From: Bacillota bacterium
GTDB taxonomy: Bacteria > Bacillota > Bacilli > Paenibacillales > NBRC-103111
NCBI GenBank assembly: GCA_023386955.1
Contig: JAEWIS010000023.1
Coordinates: 496,001 to 560,000, forward strand
Direction: 5' to 3'
Length of the DNA: 64,000 nucleotides
Made by a program: the position numbers and the translations under genes. Below are positions 35,966 through 44,700 of the stretch, piece by piece (within the stretch, counting starts at the first letter, position 1; each line of letters starts with the position of its first letter). The notes under the pieces are model-generated. The model searched no databases, was not told the origin of the DNA, and saw only the letters and a program-made list of their open reading frames with translations.

Positions 35966-38053
35966 ATGAAGAAGAAGTGGCTTGTGTTCACCGTTATTTT
36001 GAGCCTGTTGGTTGGAGGAATGGCCGGATTGGTGGGGGAAAAGAGGGCCGAGGCGACCCCAGCGGCTTTTGCCCATCCCGGTCTGCTGCATACCCAGACG
36101 GACCTGGACCGGATGAAGCAAATGGTCAACGCAGGTACGCAGCCTTATCTGGAAGGTTGGAACCAATTGGTCAATAGTCCCTTGTCCCAAGCGGGATGGA
36201 CGCCCCGTGCTGCCGCAACCATCATCCGCGGCGGCTCAGGGGATAATGTGGCTCTGTTGTTTAATGATATTGCCCGTGCCTACCAGAACGCCCTGCGCTG
36301 GAAGATCAGCGGCAGCACCGCCCATGGGGATACAGCACGGGATATTCTCAATGCCTGGTCCTCTACCCTGACCACACTGTCCGGGAATGCGGACCGGTAT
36401 TTGGCCTCCGGGCTCTACGGGTACCAGCTGGCCAATGCGGCGGAGCTGATGCGGGATTATCCCGGGTTTAACCTGACCCAGATGCAGAGCATGCTGTTGA
36501 ACGTATTTTACAAGCCACTGGTGGAGCATTTCCTCATCGGCAATGAATATGGCAAGGACCACAATGACGCCTATATCCAGAATTATTGGGCCAACTGGGA
36601 TCTCGCTAATATGGCGGCAACCGTTGCTATCGGAATTTTCTGCGACCGGCGGGATATTTACGATATGGGTGTAGAGTATTTCAAACATGGGGCGGGGAAC
36701 GGCTCCATCTACAATGCAATTCCTTTTCTCCATCCCAACGGGCTGGCCCAATGGCAGGAGTCCGGGCGTGACCAGGCGCATACCCAGCTGGGTGTGGGAC
36801 TCATGGCCGTCGTCAACGAAATGGCCTGGAATCAGGGAGAGGATCTTTACGGTTGGGCCAACAACCGTTTCCTGCGTGCAGCAGAATATGTGGCCAAATA
36901 CAATAACGGAGATGACAATGTTCCCTTTGCCGCTTATGAATGGGGCTCGGGCACCAACGGAGCAGTGCAGACCCACGCGGTAATTTCCGCTGACAACCGC
37001 AATGAATACCGGTCCATCTGGGAAATGATCTATAACCATTATGCCAAACGCAAGGGGCTTTCCGTGCCCAACATTGCGGCAAGAGCGGCTCTGGTAAGAC
37101 CGGAAGGCGGACCGAACATTCAATATCCCTCCACCTTTGACCAGTTGGGCTTCGGTACCTTACTGTATACCCGGCCAGCGGGCGGGGGCGGTACGGCTGC
37201 ACTCCCCGAAGGGAATATTCCTGACGGCATATACCGCTTCTCCTTACGTCTGGACGGCAAGGTTATGGAAGCGGCCGGAACCGCCGGAGGTGCGCAGGTG
37301 CGCAAGTCCACCTACACGGGAGCAGCCCTCCAGCAGTGGACAGTGACCCATCTGGGCGGTGGCCAATACAGCATTAAGAACACCCAGAGTGGCTTGGCTC
37401 TGGAGGTGGCAGGAGGTTCATTGGAGCATGGGGCCAAGTTTGTGTTGGGGTCCAGTAACGGCGGGGATAACCAGAGGTTTGCCTTTATCCCCACCGGAGC
37501 GGGGTATCACCGGATTACGCCGGTGCAATCCAATAAACCTGCGGATGCAGCGGGCAATAACACTGCCGAAGGCGCACTGATCCAGCAATGGCGGTACGTG
37601 CTGGGAGCCAACCAGCAATGGAGAGTGGAGCCGGTTGCGGTGAACGTCCGCCTGCAGTCCTTTAATTATCCGGACCGTAATGTCCGCCACAGCAGCTACC
37701 GGGTCCGGCTGGACGCCAATGTGTCTCCGGCTGCTGATGCCCAATTCAAAATGGTTGCCGGACTGGCGGATGCTGCCGGTATCTCCTTTGAATCCGTCAA
37801 CTTCCCGGGCCGTTATCTTCGGGTTCGCACCAATGGAGAGGTATGGCTGGACCTGAATGACAGCACCGCCGCCTTCAAGAACGAGGCTACCTTCCGCCGG
37901 GTCGCGGGTTTGGCCGATCCGCAGAGAGCCTCCTACCAGACCTGGGCGGACTCCTCCAAATACCTGCGGCATACCAACTATCTGCTTTATGCCCAGGCTG
38001 GCACGGAAGCCACCTTCCAGGAAGATGCCACTTTCAGGGAAGTGAGTCCTTAA
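35966..38053 (+). CDS. Secreted alginate-lyase-like protein with ricin-type and AbfB domains
   Basis: 695 residues, exported by a signal peptide ending near AEATPAAFA at about residue 36. Residues about 37-330 resemble the alginate lyase family (FAHPGLLHTQTDLDRMKQMV, NYWANWDLANMAATVAIGIF, ESGRDQAHTQLG), related to the first domain of the protein just upstream, with the same GRDQAH motif. Residues about 410-555 form a ricin-type beta-trefoil (CBM13-like: GKVMEAAG, LQQWTV, NQQWRVEP). Residues about 560-695 are an AbfB arabinose-binding domain (CBM42-like: RLQSFNYPDRNVRHSSYRVR, SKYLRHTNYLLY). No SLH, so probably released. ATG follows GAAGGAGAGGATGAAGCA. The AbfB domain hints at arabinose-substituted glycans. 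Confidence 0.88.
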   Translation: MKKKWLVFTVILSLLVGGMAGLVGEKRAEATPAAFAHPGLLHTQTDLDRMKQMVNAGTQPYLEGWNQLVNSPLSQAGWTPRAAATIIRGGSGDNVALLFNDIARAYQNALRWKISGSTAHGDTARDILNAWSSTLTTLSGNADRYLASGLYGYQLANAAELMRDYPGFNLTQMQSMLLNVFYKPLVEHFLIGNEYGKDHNDAYIQNYWANWDLANMAATVAIGIFCDRRDIYDMGVEYFKHGAGNGSIYNAIPFLHPNGLAQWQESGRDQAHTQLGVGLMAVVNEMAWNQGEDLYGWANNRFLRAAEYVAKYNNGDDNVPFAAYEWGSGTNGAVQTHAVISADNRNEYRSIWEMIYNHYAKRKGLSVPNIAARAALVRPEGGPNIQYPSTFDQLGFGTLLYTRPAGGGGTAALPEGNIPDGIYRFSLRLDGKVMEAAGTAGGAQVRKSTYTGAALQQWTVTHLGGGQYSIKNTQSGLALEVAGGSLEHGAKFVLGSSNGGDNQRFAFIPTGAGYHRITPVQSNKPADAAGNNTAEGALIQQWRYVLGANQQWRVEPVAVNVRLQSFNYPDRNVRHSSYRVRLDANVSPAADAQFKMVAGLADAAGISFESVNFPGRYLRVRTNGEVWLDLNDSTAAFKNEATFRRVAGLADPQRASYQTWADSSKYLRHTNYLLYAQAGTEATFQEDATFREVSP

Positions 38054-38089
38054 AAGAATAAAAAAATAACAAAATACAATAAAAATATA

Positions 38090-38118
38090 TTGTTAATCGA
38101 TAAATCGGATGCTACAAT
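38090..38118 (+). promoter_or_regulatory. Sigma-A promoter of DUF2975/HTH pair
   Basis: TTGTTA at 38090 and TACAAT at 38113, spacer 17 bases. The spacer holds AATCGATAAATCGGAT, with repeated ATCG units that could be an autoregulatory site of the Cro/CI protein. Confidence 0.65.
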
Positions 38119-38152
38119 CAACATGACATAAATGAATTGGAGTGATGTTGTC

Positions 38153-38629
38153 ATGGCACGGGGATCGACGCTTTTTTTGAAGGCGACGGTTGTTCTGATT
38201 GGGCTTCTGATTCTGGCCGTATGCATACTGGGTTTACCTTTGGTTGGCAAGGAGCTGCTGGAGGATTATCCGGGTTATGTGATTTATCCGATTGTGGGTG
38301 GTTTGTACCTCACCACCATACCGTTTTATTATGCGCTTTTTCAGGCATTGCGGCTGCTTGGTTTTATCGACAGGAATAACGCCTTCTCGGAATTGTCGGT
38401 GGCCGCCCTGAAGCGGATTAAGGCCAGCGCCGTCGCCATCAGTCTTGTGTTTGTAGCCATTCTGCCGTTTTTCCTCATCCTGGGGCAGCAGGACGATGCA
38501 CCTGGCATCGTTTTAGTCAATTTGGTCTTCGTTTTCGCCTCTATGGTAATCGCCGTTTTTGCAGCTGTCCTGCAGAAGCTGTTGAAGAATGCCATCGATA
38601 TCCAATCAGAGCTTGATCTGACGGTTTGA
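38153..38629 (+). CDS. DUF2975 four-helix membrane protein
   Basis: 158 residues, four predicted membrane helices (about 8-30, 48-70, 95-115, 125-150), with the family pattern MARGSTLFLKATVVLIGLL at the start and FIDRNNAFSELSVAALKRIK in the middle. The ATG at 38153 follows TTGGAGTGATG; the ATG seven codons upstream has no ribosome site. DUF2975 proteins are of unknown function and usually are followed by a very small Cro/CI regulator, as here (gap 10 bases). Confidence 0.88.
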   Translation: MARGSTLFLKATVVLIGLLILAVCILGLPLVGKELLEDYPGYVIYPIVGGLYLTTIPFYYALFQALRLLGFIDRNNAFSELSVAALKRIKASAVAISLVFVAILPFFLILGQQDDAPGIVLVNLVFVFASMVIAVFAAVLQKLLKNAIDIQSELDLTV

Positions 38630-38639
38630 GGTGACGGAT

Positions 38640-38855
38640 ATGGCTATTATTATCAACATTGATGTCATGCTGGCGAAGCGGAAAATGAGTGTCACGGAGC
38701 TTTCGGAACGGGTTGGCATTACCATGGCAAACCTGTCCATTCTCAAAAACGGGAAGGCCAAGGCTATCCGGTTTTCAACACTGGAGGCCATTTGCAAGGC
38801 ACTGGAGTGTCAGCCCGGAGATATTTTGGAATACAAAACGGATGAGCATAATTAA
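38640..38855 (+). CDS. Small Cro/CI-type HTH regulator (YozG-like)
   Basis: 71 residues, nearly all helix-turn-helix: MLAKRKMSVTELSERVGIT then MANLSILKNGKAKAIRFSTL and the ending LECQPGDILEY, typical of the YozG/YdaS-type partner of DUF2975 proteins. The ATG at 38640 lies 5 bases after GAGGTGAC. It probably represses its own two-gene operon, perhaps in response to the membrane partner; this is inference from the conserved pairing. Confidence 0.9.
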   Translation: MAIIINIDVMLAKRKMSVTELSERVGITMANLSILKNGKAKAIRFSTLEAICKALECQPGDILEYKTDEHN

Positions 38856-38871
38856 AACCGGTCTTTCGTGT

Positions 38872-38918
38872 AATACCTCTCCCTTGAAACATGCAGTTTC
38901 CGGGGAGGGGTATTTTTA
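38872..38918 (+). terminator. Terminator of the DUF2975/HTH operon
   Basis: Arms ATACCTCTCCC and GGGGAGGGGTAT, with inner AAAC / GTTT pairing, followed by TTTTT. Begins 17 bases after the HTH stop. Confidence 0.75.
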
Positions 38919-38945
38919 TCTGAAAATACTCCTTCCGGGCCCAGG

Positions 38946-38973
38946 TTGACGGCACTGGCGGACACTGTAAAAT
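38946..38973 (+). promoter_or_regulatory. Sigma-A promoter of rarA
   Basis: TTGACG at 38946 and TAAAAT at 38968 with a 16-base spacer, 45 bases upstream of the rarA start. Confidence 0.65.
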
Positions 38974-39017
38974 AGAGGATATATCCTTTAAACCAAACCT
39001 GAAAGGAAGACTGCGAG

Positions 39018-40340
39018 ATGGAGGAGCCATCCTTGTTTGACGACCGGGCCTGGAGCAGTCCCTTGGCCAGCCGCCTGCGTCCGGACAGCTTGTCCGATTA
39101 TGTGGGCCAAAGCCACCTGTTGGGTGAGGGCAAGGTGCTCCGGCAGATGGTGGAGCAGGACATCGTGCCCTCCATGATCTTCTGGGGTCCGCCCGGTGTG
39201 GGCAAAACCACCCTGGCCCGGATTATCGCCCATAAAACCAAAGCGCAATTTGTGGACTTCAGCGCGGTAACCAGCGGCATAAAGGAAATCAAGGAGGTTA
39301 TGACCCGGGCGGAGCACAACCGGCTGATGGGGGAAAAAACCATCCTGTTCGTAGATGAAATCCACCGGTTCAATAAGGCCCAGCAGGACGCATTTTTGCC
39401 CTTTGTGGAAAAGGGAAGCATCATTCTCATCGGAGCGACCACGGAAAATCCCTCCTTTGAGATCAACGCGGCTTTGCTGTCCCGCTGCAAGGTGTTTGTT
39501 TTGCATGCGCTGTCGGCGCCGGATCTGCTGCAGCTGTTGAAGCTGGCAACAACCGACCCCCGCGGCTTCGGCTGGACCCGGCTTGTTATAACGGAGGAGA
39601 TGCTGCTCCTGATTGCCAATTTTGCCAATGGAGATGCGCGGGTGGCGCTGAATACTCTGGAGATGGTTGTGCTGAATGGTGTTCAGGATGCGGAGAGCAT
39701 TACCGTCACTAAGGAAATCATCGAGCAGTGCATCAGCAAAAAGTCTCTTTTGTACGATAAAAACGGCGAGGAGCATTACAACCTGATCTCCGCGCTGCAC
39801 AAATCCATGCGCAACTCCGATGTGAACGCCGCGGTTTATTGGCTGGCCCGTATGCTGGAAGCGGGGGAGGATCCCCTGTATGTGGCCAGACGGCTGGTTC
39901 GGTTTGCCAGTGAGGATATTGGCATGGCGGATAGCCGAGCGTTGGACATCGCAGTCAGCGTGTATCAGGCCTGCCATTTTATCGGGATGCCGGAATGCAC
40001 CGTTCACTTGACCCATGCGGTGACTCATCTGTCCCTGGCGCCCAAGTCCAATGCGCTGTACGAAGCATACAGCAGCGCCAAGGCGGATGCCCTTCAGATG
40101 ATGGCGGAGCCGGTGCCTCTGCATCTGCGCAATGCCCCTACAAAGCTGATGCAGGAGCTGCGCTACGGGGAAGGCTACCAGTACGCCCATGACACGGAGG
40201 AGAAGCTGACCATGATGGAATGCCTGCCCGAATCCCTGCGGGACCGGCAGTATTACAAACCTACCACCCAGGGGAACGAGGCACGGGTCAAGGAATGGGT
40301 AGAGAAAATCGCCGCCTGGCGGGCCAAGCATCAGGAATAA
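39018..40340 (+). CDS. rarA: Replication-associated recombination protein RarA (MgsA), AAA+ ATPase
   Basis: Cytoplasmic clamp-loader-like ATPase, 440 residues, acting at stalled replication forks. Walker A GPPGVGKTTLARII at about residue 56, Walker B ILFVDEIHRFNKAQQDAFLP at about 112, sensor 1 LIGATTENPSFEINAALLSR, then the tetramerising C-terminal part (RNSDVNAAVYWLARMLEAG, ARRLVRFASEDIGMAD, YEAYSSAKADAL). N-terminal PLASRLRPDSLSDYVGQSHL is diagnostic. The ATG follows GAAAGGAAGACTGCGAG. A housekeeping gene that marks a break between the sugar operons and the surface-protein region. Confidence 0.95.
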   Translation: MEEPSLFDDRAWSSPLASRLRPDSLSDYVGQSHLLGEGKVLRQMVEQDIVPSMIFWGPPGVGKTTLARIIAHKTKAQFVDFSAVTSGIKEIKEVMTRAEHNRLMGEKTILFVDEIHRFNKAQQDAFLPFVEKGSIILIGATTENPSFEINAALLSRCKVFVLHALSAPDLLQLLKLATTDPRGFGWTRLVITEEMLLLIANFANGDARVALNTLEMVVLNGVQDAESITVTKEIIEQCISKKSLLYDKNGEEHYNLISALHKSMRNSDVNAAVYWLARMLEAGEDPLYVARRLVRFASEDIGMADSRALDIAVSVYQACHFIGMPECTVHLTHAVTHLSLAPKSNALYEAYSSAKADALQMMAEPVPLHLRNAPTKLMQELRYGEGYQYAHDTEEKLTMMECLPESLRDRQYYKPTTQGNEARVKEWVEKIAAWRAKHQE

Positions 40341-40350
40341 CCGCAGAGTA

Positions 40351-40391
40351 AAGCAAAAACCCGTGCAAGAGGCGCACGGGTTTTTGCTTTT
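40351..40391. terminator. Bidirectional terminator between rarA and DUF11 genes
   Basis: Perfect arms AAGCAAAAACCCGTGC and GCACGGGTTTTTGCTT with a 6-base loop, T-rich in both directions, between two converging genes. Confidence 0.9.
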
Positions 40392-40401
40392 GAAATAAAT
40401 A

Positions 40402-41718
40402 TTATTCATCTAAGGTTTCCACAATCAGCCGGTACAGGTTGGAGGACACCTCCCCACGGAACACATTTCCATTCAGGGTGAAGGTGTAATACAGGACTAC
40501 GCTGCCTGTAAGGGTAGGGCTGACGATAAACGGGCTGACAATGGCCCTGTACGTGATCACGAGACGCTGCTGGGGGGAAACAACAGTCAGACCCAATAGA
40601 CCATCCCGCCCGGGATCGGGTACAGAGGTGCCGTTGATCCGGAAGCTGCCCGGCACCAGGATGAGCTGCCTCGGAATCAGGCGGCCAAGGTCGGCGACTG
40701 CCTCCAGATTTCCGTTATTGACGATGGTAACGATAAAATCAACCGGGTCTTCAGGGGAAACAATGCCGGGCATCGATGAAATGTCTACTTGAAATACAGG
40801 AAAATACAGGGTAGTGGAAACCGGATTGGAGACGATCTGTTCCGTTTCGATTTCCTGCCGGTCCGGCAGGGTGTAGGTGGCGGTTACGTTGGCTTGATCC
40901 TGCAGAATGAGACCGGGATAAGCGGTCCCGTAGCCCGGCACGGTTACCTCGAATGAAACGGTCACTTCACCCTGCGGAAGAAGAATCCCCAAAGAAATGC
41001 CGCTTGGCGGAAAACTGCCGCTGCGCAGAATGCCGTTAACGGTCAGGCTGTTGGGAACAAACAGTGTGCCCTCCGGAATGGGAATGAAGGCAGTCACCTC
41101 CGCAGACAGTACCCCCTGGTTGACAATCAGAAGCGTATAACGCAGGGCTTCACCTGGCGCAGCGCGGCTTTTGTCCACCGAAAGCACCACCGCGAGCTCA
41201 ACGCCGCTCACCGGGTCCACCGCGATGCTGACCTCGTTGGACAACACCTCCCCGTCAACCAACCGGCCGTCTCCTGAGGTAAACACATATCTGGCCAGCA
41301 GCCGGTTTACCAGCTGTCCGGCAGTGCTGGTGGCGCTCACCATTAGCTGGTAGGCAATTACCGTTTGCGTTCCCGGATAAATAAGACCCAGATGGTATCC
41401 AGCCGCCAAATCCGCCCCTGGTATCGGAACCTGATCCCGGCTGACGCTGTTCGGCACAAATTGTGTGCTGCCCGGCAACAGATCATAAAGCGTCACATCG
41501 GCTGCGCGGTTGCCTGTGTTGGCGATGACCGCGTAGAAGGCAACCGGTGCACCCGGTTGCGCCTCTACAGCGGCAGTTCCTTTTGTAATGGACAATTGCG
41601 GTCCCACAAGGGGGGTATCGGTAATATTGGAATAGGTGACAAAGCTGTTCTCGCCGAAGCTATACCTGATGTGGGATTGATTCCGAACAACGTTGTTTAC
41701 CGGCGGGTTGATGCTCAT
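40402..41718 (-). CDS. C-terminal part of split DUF11-repeat surface protein
   Basis: 438 residues containing about three repeats of the DUF11 type (beta-sandwich of about 130 residues): repeats begin near LSITKGTAAVEAQPGAP, LAVVLSVDKSRAAPGE and VDISSMPGIVSPEDPV. The first 45 residues (NPPVNNVVRNQ, SNITDTPLVGPQ) are the second half of the repeat left unfinished by the upstream gene. Its ATG shares ATGA with that gene's stop, and the only ribosome-like site is AGGTG 11 bases upstream, inside the coding sequence. No signal peptide or anchor. Thus either a coupled second cistron or the tail of one frameshifted protein of about 2,680 residues. A strong terminator follows. Confidence 0.82.
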   Translation of the reverse strand: MSINPPVNNVVRNQSHIRYSFGENSFVTYSNITDTPLVGPQLSITKGTAAVEAQPGAPVAFYAVIANTGNRAADVTLYDLLPGSTQFVPNSVSRDQVPIPGADLAAGYHLGLIYPGTQTVIAYQLMVSATSTAGQLVNRLLARYVFTSGDGRLVDGEVLSNEVSIAVDPVSGVELAVVLSVDKSRAAPGEALRYTLLIVNQGVLSAEVTAFIPIPEGTLFVPNSLTVNGILRSGSFPPSGISLGILLPQGEVTVSFEVTVPGYGTAYPGLILQDQANVTATYTLPDRQEIETEQIVSNPVSTTLYFPVFQVDISSMPGIVSPEDPVDFIVTIVNNGNLEAVADLGRLIPRQLILVPGSFRINGTSVPDPGRDGLLGLTVVSPQQRLVITYRAIVSPFIVSPTLTGSVVLYYTFTLNGNVFRGEVSSNLYRLIVETLDE

Positions 41719-44700
41719 GACAAGACCAGCACCTGGAAGGTTACAATAACAGTCGCTCCTGCTGCGATGGAGCCCAACTGGACACCTGCTGCCGGATTAG
41801 CGGCGGGAACGGGTGTGCCGTCAACAGCCACGCTGCCCGGTACAAAGGAGGTTCCTACAGGCGCCGGATCCACCAGGACCACATTATTAACAGGCGAAAT
41901 CCCGTTATTGGTGACTGCGATGGAGTAGGTGATGATGTCGCCGGATACGGCGTCAATTGCGGTGGTGCTCTTCACGGCGCTGACATTCGGAGAGGATACC
42001 GGAATTACAACCGTATTGGAGGTGGAGGAGCCCGGCAGAGTTCTGCCGTCAGGCAGCAGATAGGTGTAGTTAGCCGTCGCGGAGTTCACCAATTGCTGGG
42101 ACGGCGGCAGGGTATCGATCTCCACCTGCAGGGTAAGCGTAATGGTTACTGTTCCACCCGGAGGAATCGTCCCCACAGGAATTCCGGCGGTCGGATCTAC
42201 CCCCGGCACAGGCACACCGTTGACGACAACGCTGTTGGGCACAAATTCTCCTCCGGCGGGAACCGGATCGCTTAAGGTGGCCAATGCGGCAACATTGCCG
42301 GTGTTGGTTAAATTCACAAAGTAAACGATGGTGTCGCCAACCGTGGCTACCGTTACATTAGAGCCCTTAACCACAGAGAGAATTGGGACAAAAGCAGGAG
42401 TGCTCACTGTGTTGGAGAAGGACACACCGGAGAAAGCTCCGGAGGTAAAGCTGGCGCTGGCGGTATTGGTCAGGAGTTGGCTAACGGGCAGTGAAGTGAC
42501 CGTGACGTTGAATGTGACCGTTACGGTGGCTCCCGGCGCAACGGTGCCGATGGAGACCCCGGAGGCCGGGTTGGCGGTCGGACGGGCAGCCCCATCCACC
42601 ACTACGCTGCCGGGAACGAAGGCGGAGCCTTGCGGAATCGGATCCACCAGAACCACATCATTGACGTTAGCAATGCCTTCGTTGGTGATGATGATCGTGT
42701 ACGGAACCACATCGCCAACGGATACGGCGGTGAAGGTGGTGCTCTTGGCCAGGGTTACCGTAGGCGAAGAGACGGTAGTGGTGGAGGTATTGGACGGCAC
42801 AGCGCCTGTCAGTGTTCTTCCGTCCGGCAGCGTAAACGTGAAGTCTGCAGTGGATTGGTTCACCAGCTGCTGGGTGGGCGGCAGTGAGGTGATGATTACC
42901 GAGAAGGTGACGGTTACCGGTACACCAGGCACAACGATGCCTACATTAATGCCTGTAGCAGGATCGGCTCCGGCGAGGCTGTTGCCATTGACAATAACGC
43001 TGTTAGGCACAAAGGTAGTGCCCGCCGGTATCGGGTCGGTGAGAATGACCGCTGCCCCGAAGTTGCCCGTATTGGTGATGACAGAGGTATACACAATGGT
43101 ATCCCCCACGGTGGCGTTGGCAGAGCTGGAGGATTTGGCTACAGACAGAACCGGTTGGAAAACAGGTGTGCTGACAACATTGGAGAAGGAGGTTGCCGAG
43201 AACGAGCCGGATGTGAAGCTGACTGATGATTGGTTGGTAATCACCGCCGGGTTCAGCAAGGAGGTGACCGTGATGCTGAAGCCTACCAGTACAGTGGCTC
43301 CAGGAGCAATAGTGCCCAGGATGATGCCGGCAACCGGGGTAGCGGAAGGCTGCGGAATACCGTTGATGGTGACGCTGCCGGGTACAAAGGCTGAGCCGGC
43401 GGGAATCGGGTCGGTTAATACCGTATTGCTGATGGCGGTAATGCCGTTGTTGGTGACGGAAATGCTGTAGGCAATCACATCGTTTATGGCTGCTACGGTG
43501 GACGGGGTGGATTTGACGACTGTTACATTCGGCGCCGTTACCGAAACCGTAGCCGTGTTGGATACAATGGAGCCGGTGAAGACTCTGCCGTCCGGCAATG
43601 TGTACGTAAAGGTTACGGTAGCCTGGTTGTTCAACTGCTGCGGAGTCGGCAGGAAGTCGATGATGACGGAGAAGGTGACTTGAACGGTTTGGCCCGGGTT
43701 GACGATTGCGATAGGAATGCCTGTAGCGGGTGATACTCCTGCTGCGGGAACACCGTCGATAATGACGCTATTGGGCACGAAGGAGGTGCCGGAGGGAATA
43801 TTGTCCGTCACAACGGCAGCCGCACCGAAGTTGCCGGTGTTGGTAACGGCAATCGTATACGACAAGGTATCGCCCACCGTTGCATTCGTGACGCCGGGTG
43901 TTTTGACGGCGGACAGGATCGGTTGGAATACCGGAACAGACAGGGTATTGGAGAAGTTGGTCCCGTTGAACGCCCCGGAGGTGAAGGAGACGGACGCTTG
44001 ATTGGTGACAGCCGCCGGTGAAGGCAGTGAATTCACAAGCAGGCTGAAGGTTACGGTGGTCGAGGCGCCAGGAGCGATTGTCCCTATCGGTATACCGGCT
44101 GGCGGGAAGGCGGCGGGCACAAGAACTCCATTGACGAAAACGGTACCGGGCACAAAGGATGTGCCGGCGGGCACCGGATCCGTTACCACTGCGTTGGTGA
44201 TAGCAACGATGCCATTGTTAGTGACCACAACCGTATACGGAATGGTATCGCCCACAGTGGTGGTTGTGGTGGTGGTACTCTTGACGATGGCTACACTGGG
44301 CTCCGTGACAGGCACCGTCTGCACGTTGGATACGGCGCTGCCTGTCAGAGTGCGTCCGTCAGGCGGTACAAAGGTAAAGGCGGCGCTGGCCTGATTGGAC
44401 AGCTGCTGGGTCGGAGGCAGAGATGTGACCAGGACAGAGAACAAAACGGAGATGGTTGCACCCGGCGCCACGGTTCCGACTACAATGCCGGTTCCCGGAT
44501 CGGCTCCCGGCACACTGCTTCCGCCCACAATGACGGTGTTCGGGATAAAGGTGGTGCCTGCCGGGATAATGTCCGTCAGGGTCAGTTGGGCCGCTACATT
44601 CCCGGTATTGGAGACTGCAATTGTATAAACAACGGTATCGCCTACCGTCGCCAATGCCGTATCAGCAGTTTTCACCAGTGTGATGGTCGGCTGGGTGACA

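Noticed and set aside
41715..41730. Programmed -1 ribosomal frameshift site
   Set aside because: No X XXY YYZ slippery heptamer precedes the overlap here or at 21503, and no downstream pseudoknot was evident by eye.
42328..43470. 380-residue open frame opposite the DUF11 gene, and many similar ones to 47832
   Set aside because: They mirror the repeat periodicity on the opposite strand, have no ribosome sites and arise from the low-stop composition of the repeats.
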